A stretch of 35,589 bases of DNA from Planctomycetota bacterium (GTDB lineage Bacteria > Planctomycetota > UBA1135 > UBA2386): the NCBI GenBank assembly GCA_016235155.1, contig JACRLW010000024.1:1556-37144 (forward strand), in the 5' to 3' direction. A program made the translations under genes and the position numbers. Positions 19,951-26,616 of this stretch are shown here, piece by piece. The number at the start of each line of letters is the position of its first letter. The first letter of the stretch is position 1. Below the pieces are notes generated by a model. The model searched no databases. It saw nothing but the letters and a program-made list of their open reading frames with translations, and was not told the DNA's origin.

Positions 19951-21998
19951 CGCTGCGCACGCTCGTGCGCGGCCACACCGAGCGCGACCTGCGCAGCGCG
20001 CTCGAACGCTGGGGCGGCGCCAGCGACGGCAACGAGCGTCGCGCGCACCTCGTGCGGCTCCTGCTGACCAGGATGATGGACGGCGAGCTCGTGCAGCGTC
20101 GCGTGAAGGAACTGCCCGAGAAGCTCGCCGACCTGCTCGAGCGCTTCCTCGCCGAGCAGCAACACCGCCGCGACGTGCGCGACCTGCTGGATCTCTCGCA
20201 GACCGCGTTCCGCTCGCGCTTCGAGGTCGAAGCCTCGCTCGTCGCGTTGATGCGCGAGGGCTTCCTGTTCCGGATCGAAGGCCAGGAGACCTGGGCGGTG
20301 CCCGCGGAACTCGCGCAGAGCCTCCTCGAACAGCGGCGGCGGCTCGAAGCGGAACTCAAGGGCACGCTGTCGCTGAAGGGCTTCCTCCAGGAGCGCTACT
20401 ACCGTCGCGCCGAGCAGGATCCCGACGGCCGCGAGAAGGCGCTCGACCACGCGCGGCGGATCTACAAGATCTATCTCCTCGACGGCTCGATCCGCACGCG
20501 CGTGCGCGGACTCCCGTCCCCGGTGCGCGCCGTGTTCGACCGCGCGCTCGCCGTGCACGGCGGGATCATGCCGGCGTCGGAGTTGCCGCGGATCGTGGAT
20601 GACCTCGAACTGGAGGTCGACCTCGATCTGGTGAGGAAGTGCCTCGAGGACGCGATGCTCGGCACCGTCGCGCCGTTGCGGCTCGAGCGCTTCGGCGTGC
20701 AGCCGATCGAGAAGGCGATCGTCGTCTTCTACGAGATCGCGCTCGCGTGCCTGCAGGGCTACAGCGCCGAGCACGGCCCGCCGCGCGTCGACGAGACCCT
20801 CGCCAGCGGCGTCGACCTCGTCGGCAACGTCGGACGCTTCCTGCGCGAAGTCGGCTCCACGCGCGTGCAGTTCACCGTCGACGGCCTGCTCTACAAGGCG
20901 TCGAGCAAGCGCATCACGAAGTCCTTCCTTTCGATCCCCGGCGGCTACATGCCGCCCGACACGCAGGCGCGTTTCGTCTACCAGTTCTGCCTGTCGCGGC
21001 GCCTCGTGGAACGCAGCGGCGAGCGCGCGTTGAAGCTCTCGCCCGCCGGGATGGACTCCGAATCGCAGACGGTCGAACACGGCGCGCACCGGGGACGGGA
21101 GTCCGCGCACGCGCGTGCGGATCGAGCCGTCGAGGAGAGGGCGGCGCAGGGCGAACACTTCCACCAGGTCCGCTTGCGTCGCATCCTCCTCCGCCTGCTG
21201 CGTCGGCTGCAGCCCGACGAGTGGCACGAGTCGCTGTTCGTGCCCTTCCTCGCCCGCAACGGCTACCTCGGGAAGCTGGAGGAACTCCACGTCGAGGAGT
21301 ACTTCGCCTCGCGCTTCAAGAGCGGCGATTACGTCCCGACCGAGAGCCTGCACCAGCTCTGCCTGCACCTCGCCGACTGGGTGAAACGGCGGCTCTATCC
21401 GCTCGGTCTCGTGGAACTCGGGCTTCGCGACGGCCGCCCGGTCGCGCTGCGCATCGCCCGCCTCGGCGCGGAACTCCTCGGCGGCGAGGCCGCCGGCGAC
21501 GTCGGCGGATCGCGGTCGACCGCGGTCGTGAACCCCGACTTCGAGGTGCTGTTGTTCCCGGGCGACGACGAACACGAAGTCGTCCACTCCTTCGATCGCT
21601 TCTGCGAGCGGCAGAAGAGCGACCATGTGCATCACTTCCGCCTGACGAAGGACACCGTGCACGCGGCGTTGCAGGACGGGATGACGCTCGCACAGATCGT
21701 GCAGGAGCTCACCGACCGGAGCCGCGTCGGCCTGCCGCAGAACGTCGTCTACAGCCTCGAGGACTGGGGCGACCAGGCCGGCGTGCTGGTGCTCGATCCG
21801 CGCCGCACGCTCCGCGCGCGCCGGCCCGAACTCATCGAACGCTTCCTCGCGCAACCGGCGCTGGGCAAGGGCGTGGCGGAGCGCGTGTGTCCGCTCAGCG
21901 TGCGACTGCGGCGAACCGTCGACCTCGATCGACTCCAGGACGTGGCGCGCGACCTCGGCTTCCTGATCGAACGCCGCGACGCGAGCGGCGACGAGTGA
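19938..21998 (+). CDS. XPB-associated protein with Helicase_C_3-like (XPB/Ssl2-type) domain
   Basis: This 686-residue protein overlaps the XPB gene by 13 nt. It lacks helicase motifs. The first part (about 1-350) is helical with winged-helix-like segments (LLDLSQTAFRSRFEVEASLV). Residues about 525-640 (VVNPDFEVLLFPGDDEHEV, HHFRLTKDTVHAAL, LPQNVVYSLEDWGDQAG) match the Helicase_C_3 type domain that accompanies bacterial XPB. It is most likely a physical partner of the helicase. A perfect 69-bp inverted repeat lies inside the gene. Copy 1 encodes LLDGSIRTRVRGLPSPVRAVFD (about 180-202), which reads like native protein. Copy 2 encodes VEHGAHRGRESAHARADRAV (about 379-401), low-complexity and out of character, so it is probably a 23-codon in-frame insertion. 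Function is inferred from domain and context. Confidence 0.85.
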   Translation: MGNLTLRTLVRGHTERDLRSALERWGGASDGNERRAHLVRLLLTRMMDGELVQRRVKELPEKLADLLERFLAEQQHRRDVRDLLDLSQTAFRSRFEVEASLVALMREGFLFRIEGQETWAVPAELAQSLLEQRRRLEAELKGTLSLKGFLQERYYRRAEQDPDGREKALDHARRIYKIYLLDGSIRTRVRGLPSPVRAVFDRALAVHGGIMPASELPRIVDDLELEVDLDLVRKCLEDAMLGTVAPLRLERFGVQPIEKAIVVFYEIALACLQGYSAEHGPPRVDETLASGVDLVGNVGRFLREVGSTRVQFTVDGLLYKASSKRITKSFLSIPGGYMPPDTQARFVYQFCLSRRLVERSGERALKLSPAGMDSESQTVEHGAHRGRESAHARADRAVEERAAQGEHFHQVRLRRILLRLLRRLQPDEWHESLFVPFLARNGYLGKLEELHVEEYFASRFKSGDYVPTESLHQLCLHLADWVKRRLYPLGLVELGLRDGRPVALRIARLGAELLGGEAAGDVGGSRSTAVVNPDFEVLLFPGDDEHEVVHSFDRFCERQKSDHVHHFRLTKDTVHAALQDGMTLAQIVQELTDRSRVGLPQNVVYSLEDWGDQAGVLVLDPRRTLRARRPELIERFLAQPALGKGVAERVCPLSVRLRRTVDLDRLQDVARDLGFLIERRDASGDE
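20474..20542 (+). repeat. 69-bp inverted repeat, left copy
   Basis: It begins TCTCCTCGACGGCTCGATCC and ends GTTCGACCG. It is identical over all 69 bases to the reverse complement of 21070-21138. It lies inside the XPB-partner gene in what looks like native coding sequence, starting on the third base of codon 179. Confidence 0.95.
21070..21138 (-). repeat. 69-bp inverted repeat, right copy
   Basis: Exact reverse complement of 20474-20542, separated by 527 bp. Its length is a multiple of three, so if it is the inserted copy it adds 23 codons without shifting frame. The peptide it adds is Ala/Arg/His-rich and unlike its surroundings. Confidence 0.95.
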
Positions 21999-21999
21999 C

Positions 22000-22647
22000 G
22001 TGGACCGCGCGCGACTGCGCACTGCCCTGCGCGTGATGTTCGTCAGCGACGGTCGCGGCGACGCGGTGCGCCTCGAGCGGCTGGCGCGCGCGGCGATCGA
22101 CGGCGGCGTGCGCTGCATCCACCTGCGCGAACCGGCGCTGGGCGACGCGGAACTGCGGGCGGTCGCGGAGCGCCTGCGCCTTCGGCTCGACGCGTGCGAC
22201 GGATTGCTCGTCGTGAACGAGCGCGCCGACCTGGTCTCGGCCGGCGTCGCGCACGCCCTCCACCAGAAGGCGTCGGGTCCACCGGTCGACGTCGCGCGCC
22301 GCGCGCTCCTGGCCGGCGCGTTCGTCGCGAAGTCCGTGCACGACGAGGTCGAAGTCGCCGCCGCGGGAGACGCCGACTGGCTCGTGCTCGCGCCGATCCT
22401 GCCGACGGCGAGCAAGCCCTGGGCAACCGCGCTCGGACTCGACCGCGCACGGGCGCTCACCGCCGCCGCACGCGCACCGACGGTCTGGCTCGGCGGTCTG
22501 TCCGCGGCCGCGCTGCGCTCCCTGTCGCGCGGTGCGATGCCGGTCGGCTTCGCCGCGCTCGGTGCGTTCGCGATCGACGACGACGCCGCGACCGTGCGCG
22601 CCGCGGCGTTCGTCGCGGCGGTCGACGCTATCCTCGGCCCCCCGTGA
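22000..22647 (+). CDS. thiE: Thiamine phosphate synthase family protein (ThiE/TenI-like)
   Basis: This 215-residue TIM-barrel protein resembles ThiE, which joins the pyrimidine and thiazole phosphates to make thiamine phosphate. Recognisable segments are GGVRCIHLREP, VNERADLV, FVAKSVHD, LVLAPILPTASKPW and LGGLS. Several differ from the usual ThiE pattern: HLREP instead of QLRxK, and no HLGQ after the NDRxD-like site. TenI-like or altered activity is therefore possible. The GTG start is 1 nt after the XPB-partner stop. A thiL gene follows two genes on, which supports a thiamine role. The pyrimidine and thiazole synthesis genes are not in the window. No TPP riboswitch can fit upstream because the gene is embedded in the operon. 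Confidence 0.78.
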   Translation: MDRARLRTALRVMFVSDGRGDAVRLERLARAAIDGGVRCIHLREPALGDAELRAVAERLRLRLDACDGLLVVNERADLVSAGVAHALHQKASGPPVDVARRALLAGAFVAKSVHDEVEVAAAGDADWLVLAPILPTASKPWATALGLDRARALTAAARAPTVWLGGLSAAALRSLSRGAMPVGFAALGAFAIDDDAATVRAAAFVAAVDAILGPP

Positions 22648-23030
22648 ACTCCGTCACGCTGACGCGGCTCGTCCGCCGCCTGCTGCTGCCGGCCGCCGTC
22701 GTTTCGGCCGTGTTGCTGTGGATGCACTTCGGCGTGATGCGCGTGCCGGACGCGTCGCTCTGCTTCACGGATGCGTACGCGCCCGGCACCTCGTGCTTCG
22801 TCGCGAAGCGGCCGGGGGTACTCGTCGCCGGCGCGGTGGTCTTCGTCGCGACGGCGGACGGGGTCGCGCTGATGCGCGTCGCGCGCTGCGAAGCGGAGCT
22901 CGTCCACCTCGCCGGCCCCGGTGCGAGCGCGTTCCCCGACGGCGTGCCGCGCGCGGCGGTGCGCGGCCTCGTGCTCACGGGCGTCTCCGGATCCGGCGCC
23001 GCGAGCGACGTCCCCGATGCACCGCGGTGA
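22644..23030 (+). CDS. Small membrane-anchored protein, signal-peptidase-I-like fold possible
   Basis: This 128-residue protein starts GTG-AAC, overlapping the thiE stop (GTGA), and overlaps thiL by 14 nt. Residues 8-29 (LVRRLLLPAAVVSAVLLWMH) form an N-terminal membrane anchor. The rest is a beta-rich periplasmic-type domain with short segments (GAVVFVATADG, LMRVARCEAELVHLAGPGA, VPRAAVRGLVLTGVSG) that recall the peptidase S26 barrel, including its final VPRxxIRGRV strand. The catalytic Ser-x-x-Pro region and Lys of signal peptidases are not evident, so enzymatic activity is doubtful. Placement between thiE and thiL is conserved-operon-like, but no thiamine function can be claimed. Reading frame and start coupling are good. 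Confidence 0.6.
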   Translation: MNSVTLTRLVRRLLLPAAVVSAVLLWMHFGVMRVPDASLCFTDAYAPGTSCFVAKRPGVLVAGAVVFVATADGVALMRVARCEAELVHLAGPGASAFPDGVPRAAVRGLVLTGVSGSGAASDVPDAPR

Positions 23031-23955
23031 CCGTGACCTCGCGGCGCTGCCGGAACGCGCGCTCACGGCGGCGCTCGCGCGCTGGTTCCCGCGCGACGCG
23101 CGGCGCATCCCGATCGGGATCGGCGACGACGCGGCGGTCGTGCGCAACGCGCGGCGGGAATCGGTCGTCACCTGCGACCCGGTGATCGAAGGCGTGCACT
23201 TCCTGCCGTCGACCGACCTGGCGCTGGTCGGGCGGAAGGTCGTGAACCGCAACGTCTCCGATCTCGCGGCGATGGGGGCGCGACCCGACTTCCTGCTGGT
23301 CTCGGTGATCCTGCGCCGCGGTACCAGCGCGCGTGATCGGCGGCGCCTGTTCGTCGGCATCCGCGGCGCAGCGCGGGACTGCGGGGCCTACGTCGTCGGC
23401 GGGGACTTCGCCGTCGCCGATGCTCCGCTGGTCGTGACGATCACCGCGATCGGCCACCTCCGGACGCGTGCGCTGCGTCGCGACGGCGCGCGCGTCGGCG
23501 ACTCGGTGCACGTCACCGGTCCGCTCGGCGGGGCATCGCTCGGCCGCCATCTGCGCTTCGTGCCGAGGGTCGCGGCGGGCGAAGCCCTGGCGGCTTGCGC
23601 CGGGGTGACCGCGGCGATCGACGTGAGCGACGGCTTGCTCGTCGACCTGTGGACCCTGCTCCGCGCCTCGCGCGTGCCGGGCGCGGAACTCGACGCGGCC
23701 GCCCTGCCGATCGCGGTCGCAGCACGCACGCTCGCGCGGCGAAGCGGTGGGCGGGCGCTCGACCATGCCATGGCCGACGGCGAGGACCACGAACTGCTCT
23801 TCGCGGTCGCGCGCGGGACGCGTTGGCCCCGCGCCGCGGCGTTGCGCGCCGCGCGACGCCCGATCGGGCGCCTGATCCGCGAACCCGGCCTCTGGCTCGT
23901 CGACGGGGATCGCCGCGAACGGCTGCCGATCGCGGGCTGGCAACACGTGCCATGA
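23017..23955 (+). CDS. thiL: Thiamine-monophosphate kinase
   Basis: ThiL phosphorylates thiamine phosphate to thiamine pyrophosphate, the last step of cofactor synthesis. The 312-residue protein shows the family motifs in order: IGIGDDAAVV, DPVIEGVHFLP, NRNVSDLAAMGARPDF, VGGDF, ITAIGHL, GPLGGASLG, AIDVSDGLLVDL and GEDHELLFA. These form the ATP/Mg and substrate site at the AIR-synthase-type dimer interface. The usual second residue after VGGD is Thr and here is Phe, a mild variation. The ATG lies 14 nt before the end of the preceding gene. Its stop overlaps tsaE (ATGA). Proximity to a thiE-like gene fits the pathway. Confidence 0.92.
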   Translation: MHRGDRDLAALPERALTAALARWFPRDARRIPIGIGDDAAVVRNARRESVVTCDPVIEGVHFLPSTDLALVGRKVVNRNVSDLAAMGARPDFLLVSVILRRGTSARDRRRLFVGIRGAARDCGAYVVGGDFAVADAPLVVTITAIGHLRTRALRRDGARVGDSVHVTGPLGGASLGRHLRFVPRVAAGEALAACAGVTAAIDVSDGLLVDLWTLLRASRVPGAELDAAALPIAVAARTLARRSGGRALDHAMADGEDHELLFAVARGTRWPRAAALRAARRPIGRLIREPGLWLVDGDRRERLPIAGWQHVP

Positions 23956-24419
23956 CCCGCCATGCGATCGTCGACCTGCCGGATGAGGCCGCGACCCTGG
24001 CGCTCGGTGAGCGGCTCGGCGCGCGGCTGCGTTCCGGCGACGTGCTCGCGCTGGTCGGGGACCTCGGCGCGGGCAAGACCTGCCTTGCGCGGGGCGTCGC
24101 GCGCGGCCTTCGCGTCGCCGACCCGGATGCGGTCGCGAGCCCGACCTACCTGCTCGTCGTCGAACACGACGGTCCCTTGCCGATGATCCATGCCGACGCC
24201 TACCTCCCCGCCAAGCTGAAGGCCTTCCTCGACGACGGCGGCGCGGCCTGGCTGCTCGAACGCGGCGGGGTCGTGGTCGTCGAGTGGGCGGACAAGGTGG
24301 CGGCCTTGCTGCCGGAGCGTCGCATCACCGTGAGGCTCGCGCCGCGCTCCGACGGCCGGCCCGGTCGCCGCGCGGAGATCGACGGGCCCGACGAGCTCGA
24401 CTGGCTCGCGCACGTCTGA
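23952..24419 (+). CDS. tsaE: tRNA threonylcarbamoyladenosine biosynthesis ATPase TsaE
   Basis: TsaE is the P-loop ATPase that, with TsaB and TsaD, drives the t6A37 modification of ANN-decoding tRNAs. The 155-residue protein has GDLGAGK42T (Walker A), a switch-like segment SPTYLLVVEH, the HxDxY element HADAY, and VVEWADK near residue 112, all typical. Length is normal. The start overlaps thiL (ATGA). A thiL-tsaE neighbourhood is seen in other bacteria. It is the last gene of the coupled run that began with dacB; the next gene is 36 nt away with its own likely promoter. Confidence 0.92.
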   Translation: MTRHAIVDLPDEAATLALGERLGARLRSGDVLALVGDLGAGKTCLARGVARGLRVADPDAVASPTYLLVVEHDGPLPMIHADAYLPAKLKAFLDDGGAAWLLERGGVVVVEWADKVAALLPERRITVRLAPRSDGRPGRRAEIDGPDELDWLAHV

Positions 24420-24435
24420 ACCTCGCGACGGTCGA

Positions 24436-24441
24436 TATCGT
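24436..24441 (+). promoter_or_regulatory. Candidate -10 element of the ECF sigma gene
   Basis: TATCGT lies 14 nt before the ATG at 24456, with no Shine-Dalgarno between. A transcript from here would have a leader of a few bases. Confidence 0.35.
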
Positions 24442-24455
24442 TCAGCGCGACCATC

Positions 24456-25118
24456 ATGCGTCCACGTCCCGGCCGTGATCCGCAGCCCGATCCCGAGGTG
24501 GGCAGCGACCTCCTCGCCCGCTTCCGAGACGGCGACCGCGAGGCCTTCGACGCGATCGTCACCGCCTTCCAGGATCGGCTGATCCAGTTCTTCTATCGCC
24601 TGAGCTGGGACCGGGCGCGCGCCGAGGACCTCACGCAGACCCTGTTCCTCAAGCTGCTGCGCGGAGCGAAGACCTACCGGCCCGAGGGGAAGCTGGCGAC
24701 CTACCTGTTCCGCGTCGCGACGAACCTGTGGATCGACCACTACCGGGCCTCGCGACCCTCGGCGCGCTTCTTCTCGCTGGACCAGGCCCTCCTCGACGGT
24801 TTCGAACCGCAAGCGAACTCGCCCGATCCGACCGACTCCGTGTGCGAAGCCGAGGAGAAGCGGCGCATGCGCGAGGGTCTCGAGCGTCTCTCGGAGCCGC
24901 ATCGGCTCGTCTTCGAACTCGCCGTCTACCAGGAACTGCCGTACGGCGAGGTCGCCGACGTGCTGGGCATCCCGGTCGGCACCGTGAAGTCGCGCATGCA
25001 CAACTCCGTGCGCGCGCTCCGTGAACTCCTCGGGCCGGGTCAGCGAGGTGCCGCGGGCGAACCGTTTCGCGCCGTAGCTCCGAATCACACGCATCGCGCG
25101 CGGTCGGGCTCGGCCTGA
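24456..25118 (+). CDS. RNA polymerase sigma factor, ECF (sigma-70 family) type
   Basis: This 220-residue ECF sigma factor directs RNA polymerase to a specific promoter set. Region 2 spans about residues 20-95 (LLARFRDGDREAFDAIVTAF, AEDLTQTLFLKLL, LATYLFRVATNLWIDHYRA). Region 4 spans about 145-195 (LSEPHRLVFELAVYQELPYG, then VADVLGIPVGTVKSRMHNSV), a helix-turn-helix for the -35 element. A 25-residue basic tail follows. The next gene, 35 nt downstream, encodes a protein with an anti-sigma N-terminus and one membrane helix, so the two probably form a signalling pair. The TolC-like gene beyond may be a target, which is inference. The GC-rich genome and the leaderless-type start fit the neighbours. 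Confidence 0.93.
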   Translation: MRPRPGRDPQPDPEVGSDLLARFRDGDREAFDAIVTAFQDRLIQFFYRLSWDRARAEDLTQTLFLKLLRGAKTYRPEGKLATYLFRVATNLWIDHYRASRPSARFFSLDQALLDGFEPQANSPDPTDSVCEAEEKRRMREGLERLSEPHRLVFELAVYQELPYGEVADVLGIPVGTVKSRMHNSVRALRELLGPGQRGAAGEPFRAVAPNHTHRARSGSA

Positions 25119-25153
25119 TCCGCGCGACGCCGCCGCAGCTTCCCCGCACCCCG

Positions 25154-26389
25154 ATGGCCACGCACCACGACGACGCCGCCGACGGAGCCGACGCGCCCGA
25201 TCTGGTCGGGTACGTCCTCGGTGAAGGCGACGCCGGCGAACGCGCTGCATGGCAGGCGCGCATCGCGCGCGATCTCGACGTCGCGCTCGAGGTCGCGGAG
25301 ACCAGAGCACTGTTCGAGGGGATGCGGGTGCTGCGCGTGACTCCCTCGGGCGAGTTCGTGCGCACGATGGCCCGCGAAGTCGAATGGCGTTCGCGGCTCC
25401 GCGGCGTGGTCGTCACGCCACGGCGGCGCGTCGCGGTGTTGCTGCGCGTGGCGGCGGTCGCGGCGATCTGGCTGTGGATCGGCGAGCGATCGTTCCGACC
25501 CGACGCCCAAGAGACACCGGCGCCGATCGCGCATGCGGAGGCACTCCGGACCGCACCGCGCGCGCTCGAAGTCGCGCGAGCGCCGCGCCGCGAACGCGCG
25601 TCCGTCGGCATCTCGGTCGAGCCGCCGGGCGTCGCGTCGGCGGAGTTCGTCGCGGCGTGGGATCGCGTCACGTCCCAGCCGCTCCCGCACGACTTCGCGA
25701 ACTGGCTGTCGGCCGAGAACCAGCTCTCCCGTCTCCGGGCGGCGGCGCAGCGGCGCGCTTCGCCGGAACTAAGGGCGCGCTGGCGCCATCGCACCGGTGC
25801 GGCGGACGTCGAGGACCGCGTCGCGGCGTTGGCGGGGGAAGTCGAGTCGCGCACGCGCGCGTTGCTCGCGTCGCCGGCCCCCGAGGTCGAGGACCTCGCC
25901 TTCGCTCTGCGTGCCCTGCTCGCCGCCGGCGTCGACGGTCCTCGGCTCGCGTTGGTCGACGCCTGCCGCACGGAACTCGCCGTGCAGGTCGACGCCTTGG
26001 ACGCCGGTCGCGCGGCCGTCGCGCTTTCGGCGCTCGCCGAACTCGCGGTGCTGGAGACCGAAACCCTCGGGCCGTTCGTCGCGGCGCGGGTCGACGTCCT
26101 CGCCCGGCAGGCGATCGAGGCTCCGATCGACGGCCGGCGCCCGCCGCTCCTGCGTTGGACGGAGTCCGCCTCGCGGCTCGCGGAAGCGGGGCGTGTCCTG
26201 GCGCTCGCCCCGGCGTTCGGCGCCGACGCGCCGCTCGCGCTGCACGCGCGGATGGCGATCCTCGCGCACCTGGAAGAACGTCTCGCGCGCACGCGGGACT
26301 TCGAGGTCCCGGAACTGCACGCCCTGCTCGCCTACGGCTTCGGCGATCTGGTCGATCTTCCGGAGCACGACGCGCGCCTCGAGCTGTGA
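25154..26389 (+). CDS. Putative transmembrane anti-sigma factor with helical C-terminal domain (possibly truncated by TGA)
   Basis: The first 60 residues (LVGYVLGEGDAGERAAWQAR, LEVAETRALFEGMRVL) have the pattern of anti-sigma N-termini, and the gene directly follows an ECF sigma gene. There is no zinc-binding HxxxCxxC, so it would be a non-zinc type. A single membrane segment lies at about 95-113 (VAVLLRVAAVAAIWLWIGE). Residues about 150-410 form a long Ala/Leu/Arg-rich helical, HEAT-like extracytoplasmic domain that could sense an envelope signal. The frame stops at TGA 26387-26389, but 54 further codons in the same frame remain coding-like, so the original protein may have been 466 residues. 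Function rests on position and N-terminal pattern. Confidence 0.72.
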   Translation: MATHHDDAADGADAPDLVGYVLGEGDAGERAAWQARIARDLDVALEVAETRALFEGMRVLRVTPSGEFVRTMAREVEWRSRLRGVVVTPRRRVAVLLRVAAVAAIWLWIGERSFRPDAQETPAPIAHAEALRTAPRALEVARAPRRERASVGISVEPPGVASAEFVAAWDRVTSQPLPHDFANWLSAENQLSRLRAAAQRRASPELRARWRHRTGAADVEDRVAALAGEVESRTRALLASPAPEVEDLAFALRALLAAGVDGPRLALVDACRTELAVQVDALDAGRAAVALSALAELAVLETETLGPFVAARVDVLARQAIEAPIDGRRPPLLRWTESASRLAEAGRVLALAPAFGADAPLALHARMAILAHLEERLARTRDFEVPELHALLAYGFGDLVDLPEHDARLEL

Positions 26390-26554
26390 ACGGCGCGGCT
26401 GATGCTGCCCGACTTCCTGGCGCTGGTGCACGGCCTGGCCGGGGTCGCGACGCCGGCGAGCCTGCGCGACGCCGCGTCGTTGTTGCTGGCCCTGTGCTCG
26501 GATGCCGCGGCGCTCGACGCGACGACGGCGCCGCGACGCGCCTTGTCGGGCTGA
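26390..26554 (+). other. In-frame continuation after the TGA of the anti-sigma gene
   Basis: The reading frame of the anti-sigma gene continues 54 codons to TGA 26552-26554. It encodes TARLMLPDFLALVHGLAGVA followed by TPASLRDAASLLLALCSDAA. Third positions are almost all G or C, and the helical composition matches the protein before the stop. This supports a former coding region cut by a nonsense change (TGG to TGA would give LELW-TARL), readthrough, or a sequencing error. Confidence 0.55.
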
Positions 26555-26571
26555 TCGCCGCACCCGCTGGT

Positions 26572-26600
26572 TTGCACGGCCCGTCGCGATGCGACAACAT
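26572..26600 (+). promoter_or_regulatory. Candidate promoter of the TolC-like gene
   Basis: TTGCAC (26572-26577) and CAACAT (26595-26600) are 17 nt apart, a normal spacing for a housekeeping-type promoter. The -35 matches TTGACA at five of six positions and the -10 is weak. It precedes the probable start at 26617. Confidence 0.35.
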
Positions 26601-26616
26601 CGGGCCTGGGTCGCTC

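Noticed and set aside
21990..22000. TPP riboswitch ahead of the thiE-like gene
   Set aside because: The gene starts 1 nt after the preceding stop, so there is no room for a leader element.
19884..23360. Long open frame on the minus strand opposite the XPB partner, thiE and thiL
   Set aside because: Antisense shadow spanning several unrelated genes. It is useful only to show that inversion between the 69-bp repeats would meet no stop codon.
26387..26389. TGA in the anti-sigma gene as a selenocysteine codon
   Set aside because: There is no SECIS-like hairpin directly downstream, and the local sequence gives no redox motif such as CxxU or UxxC.
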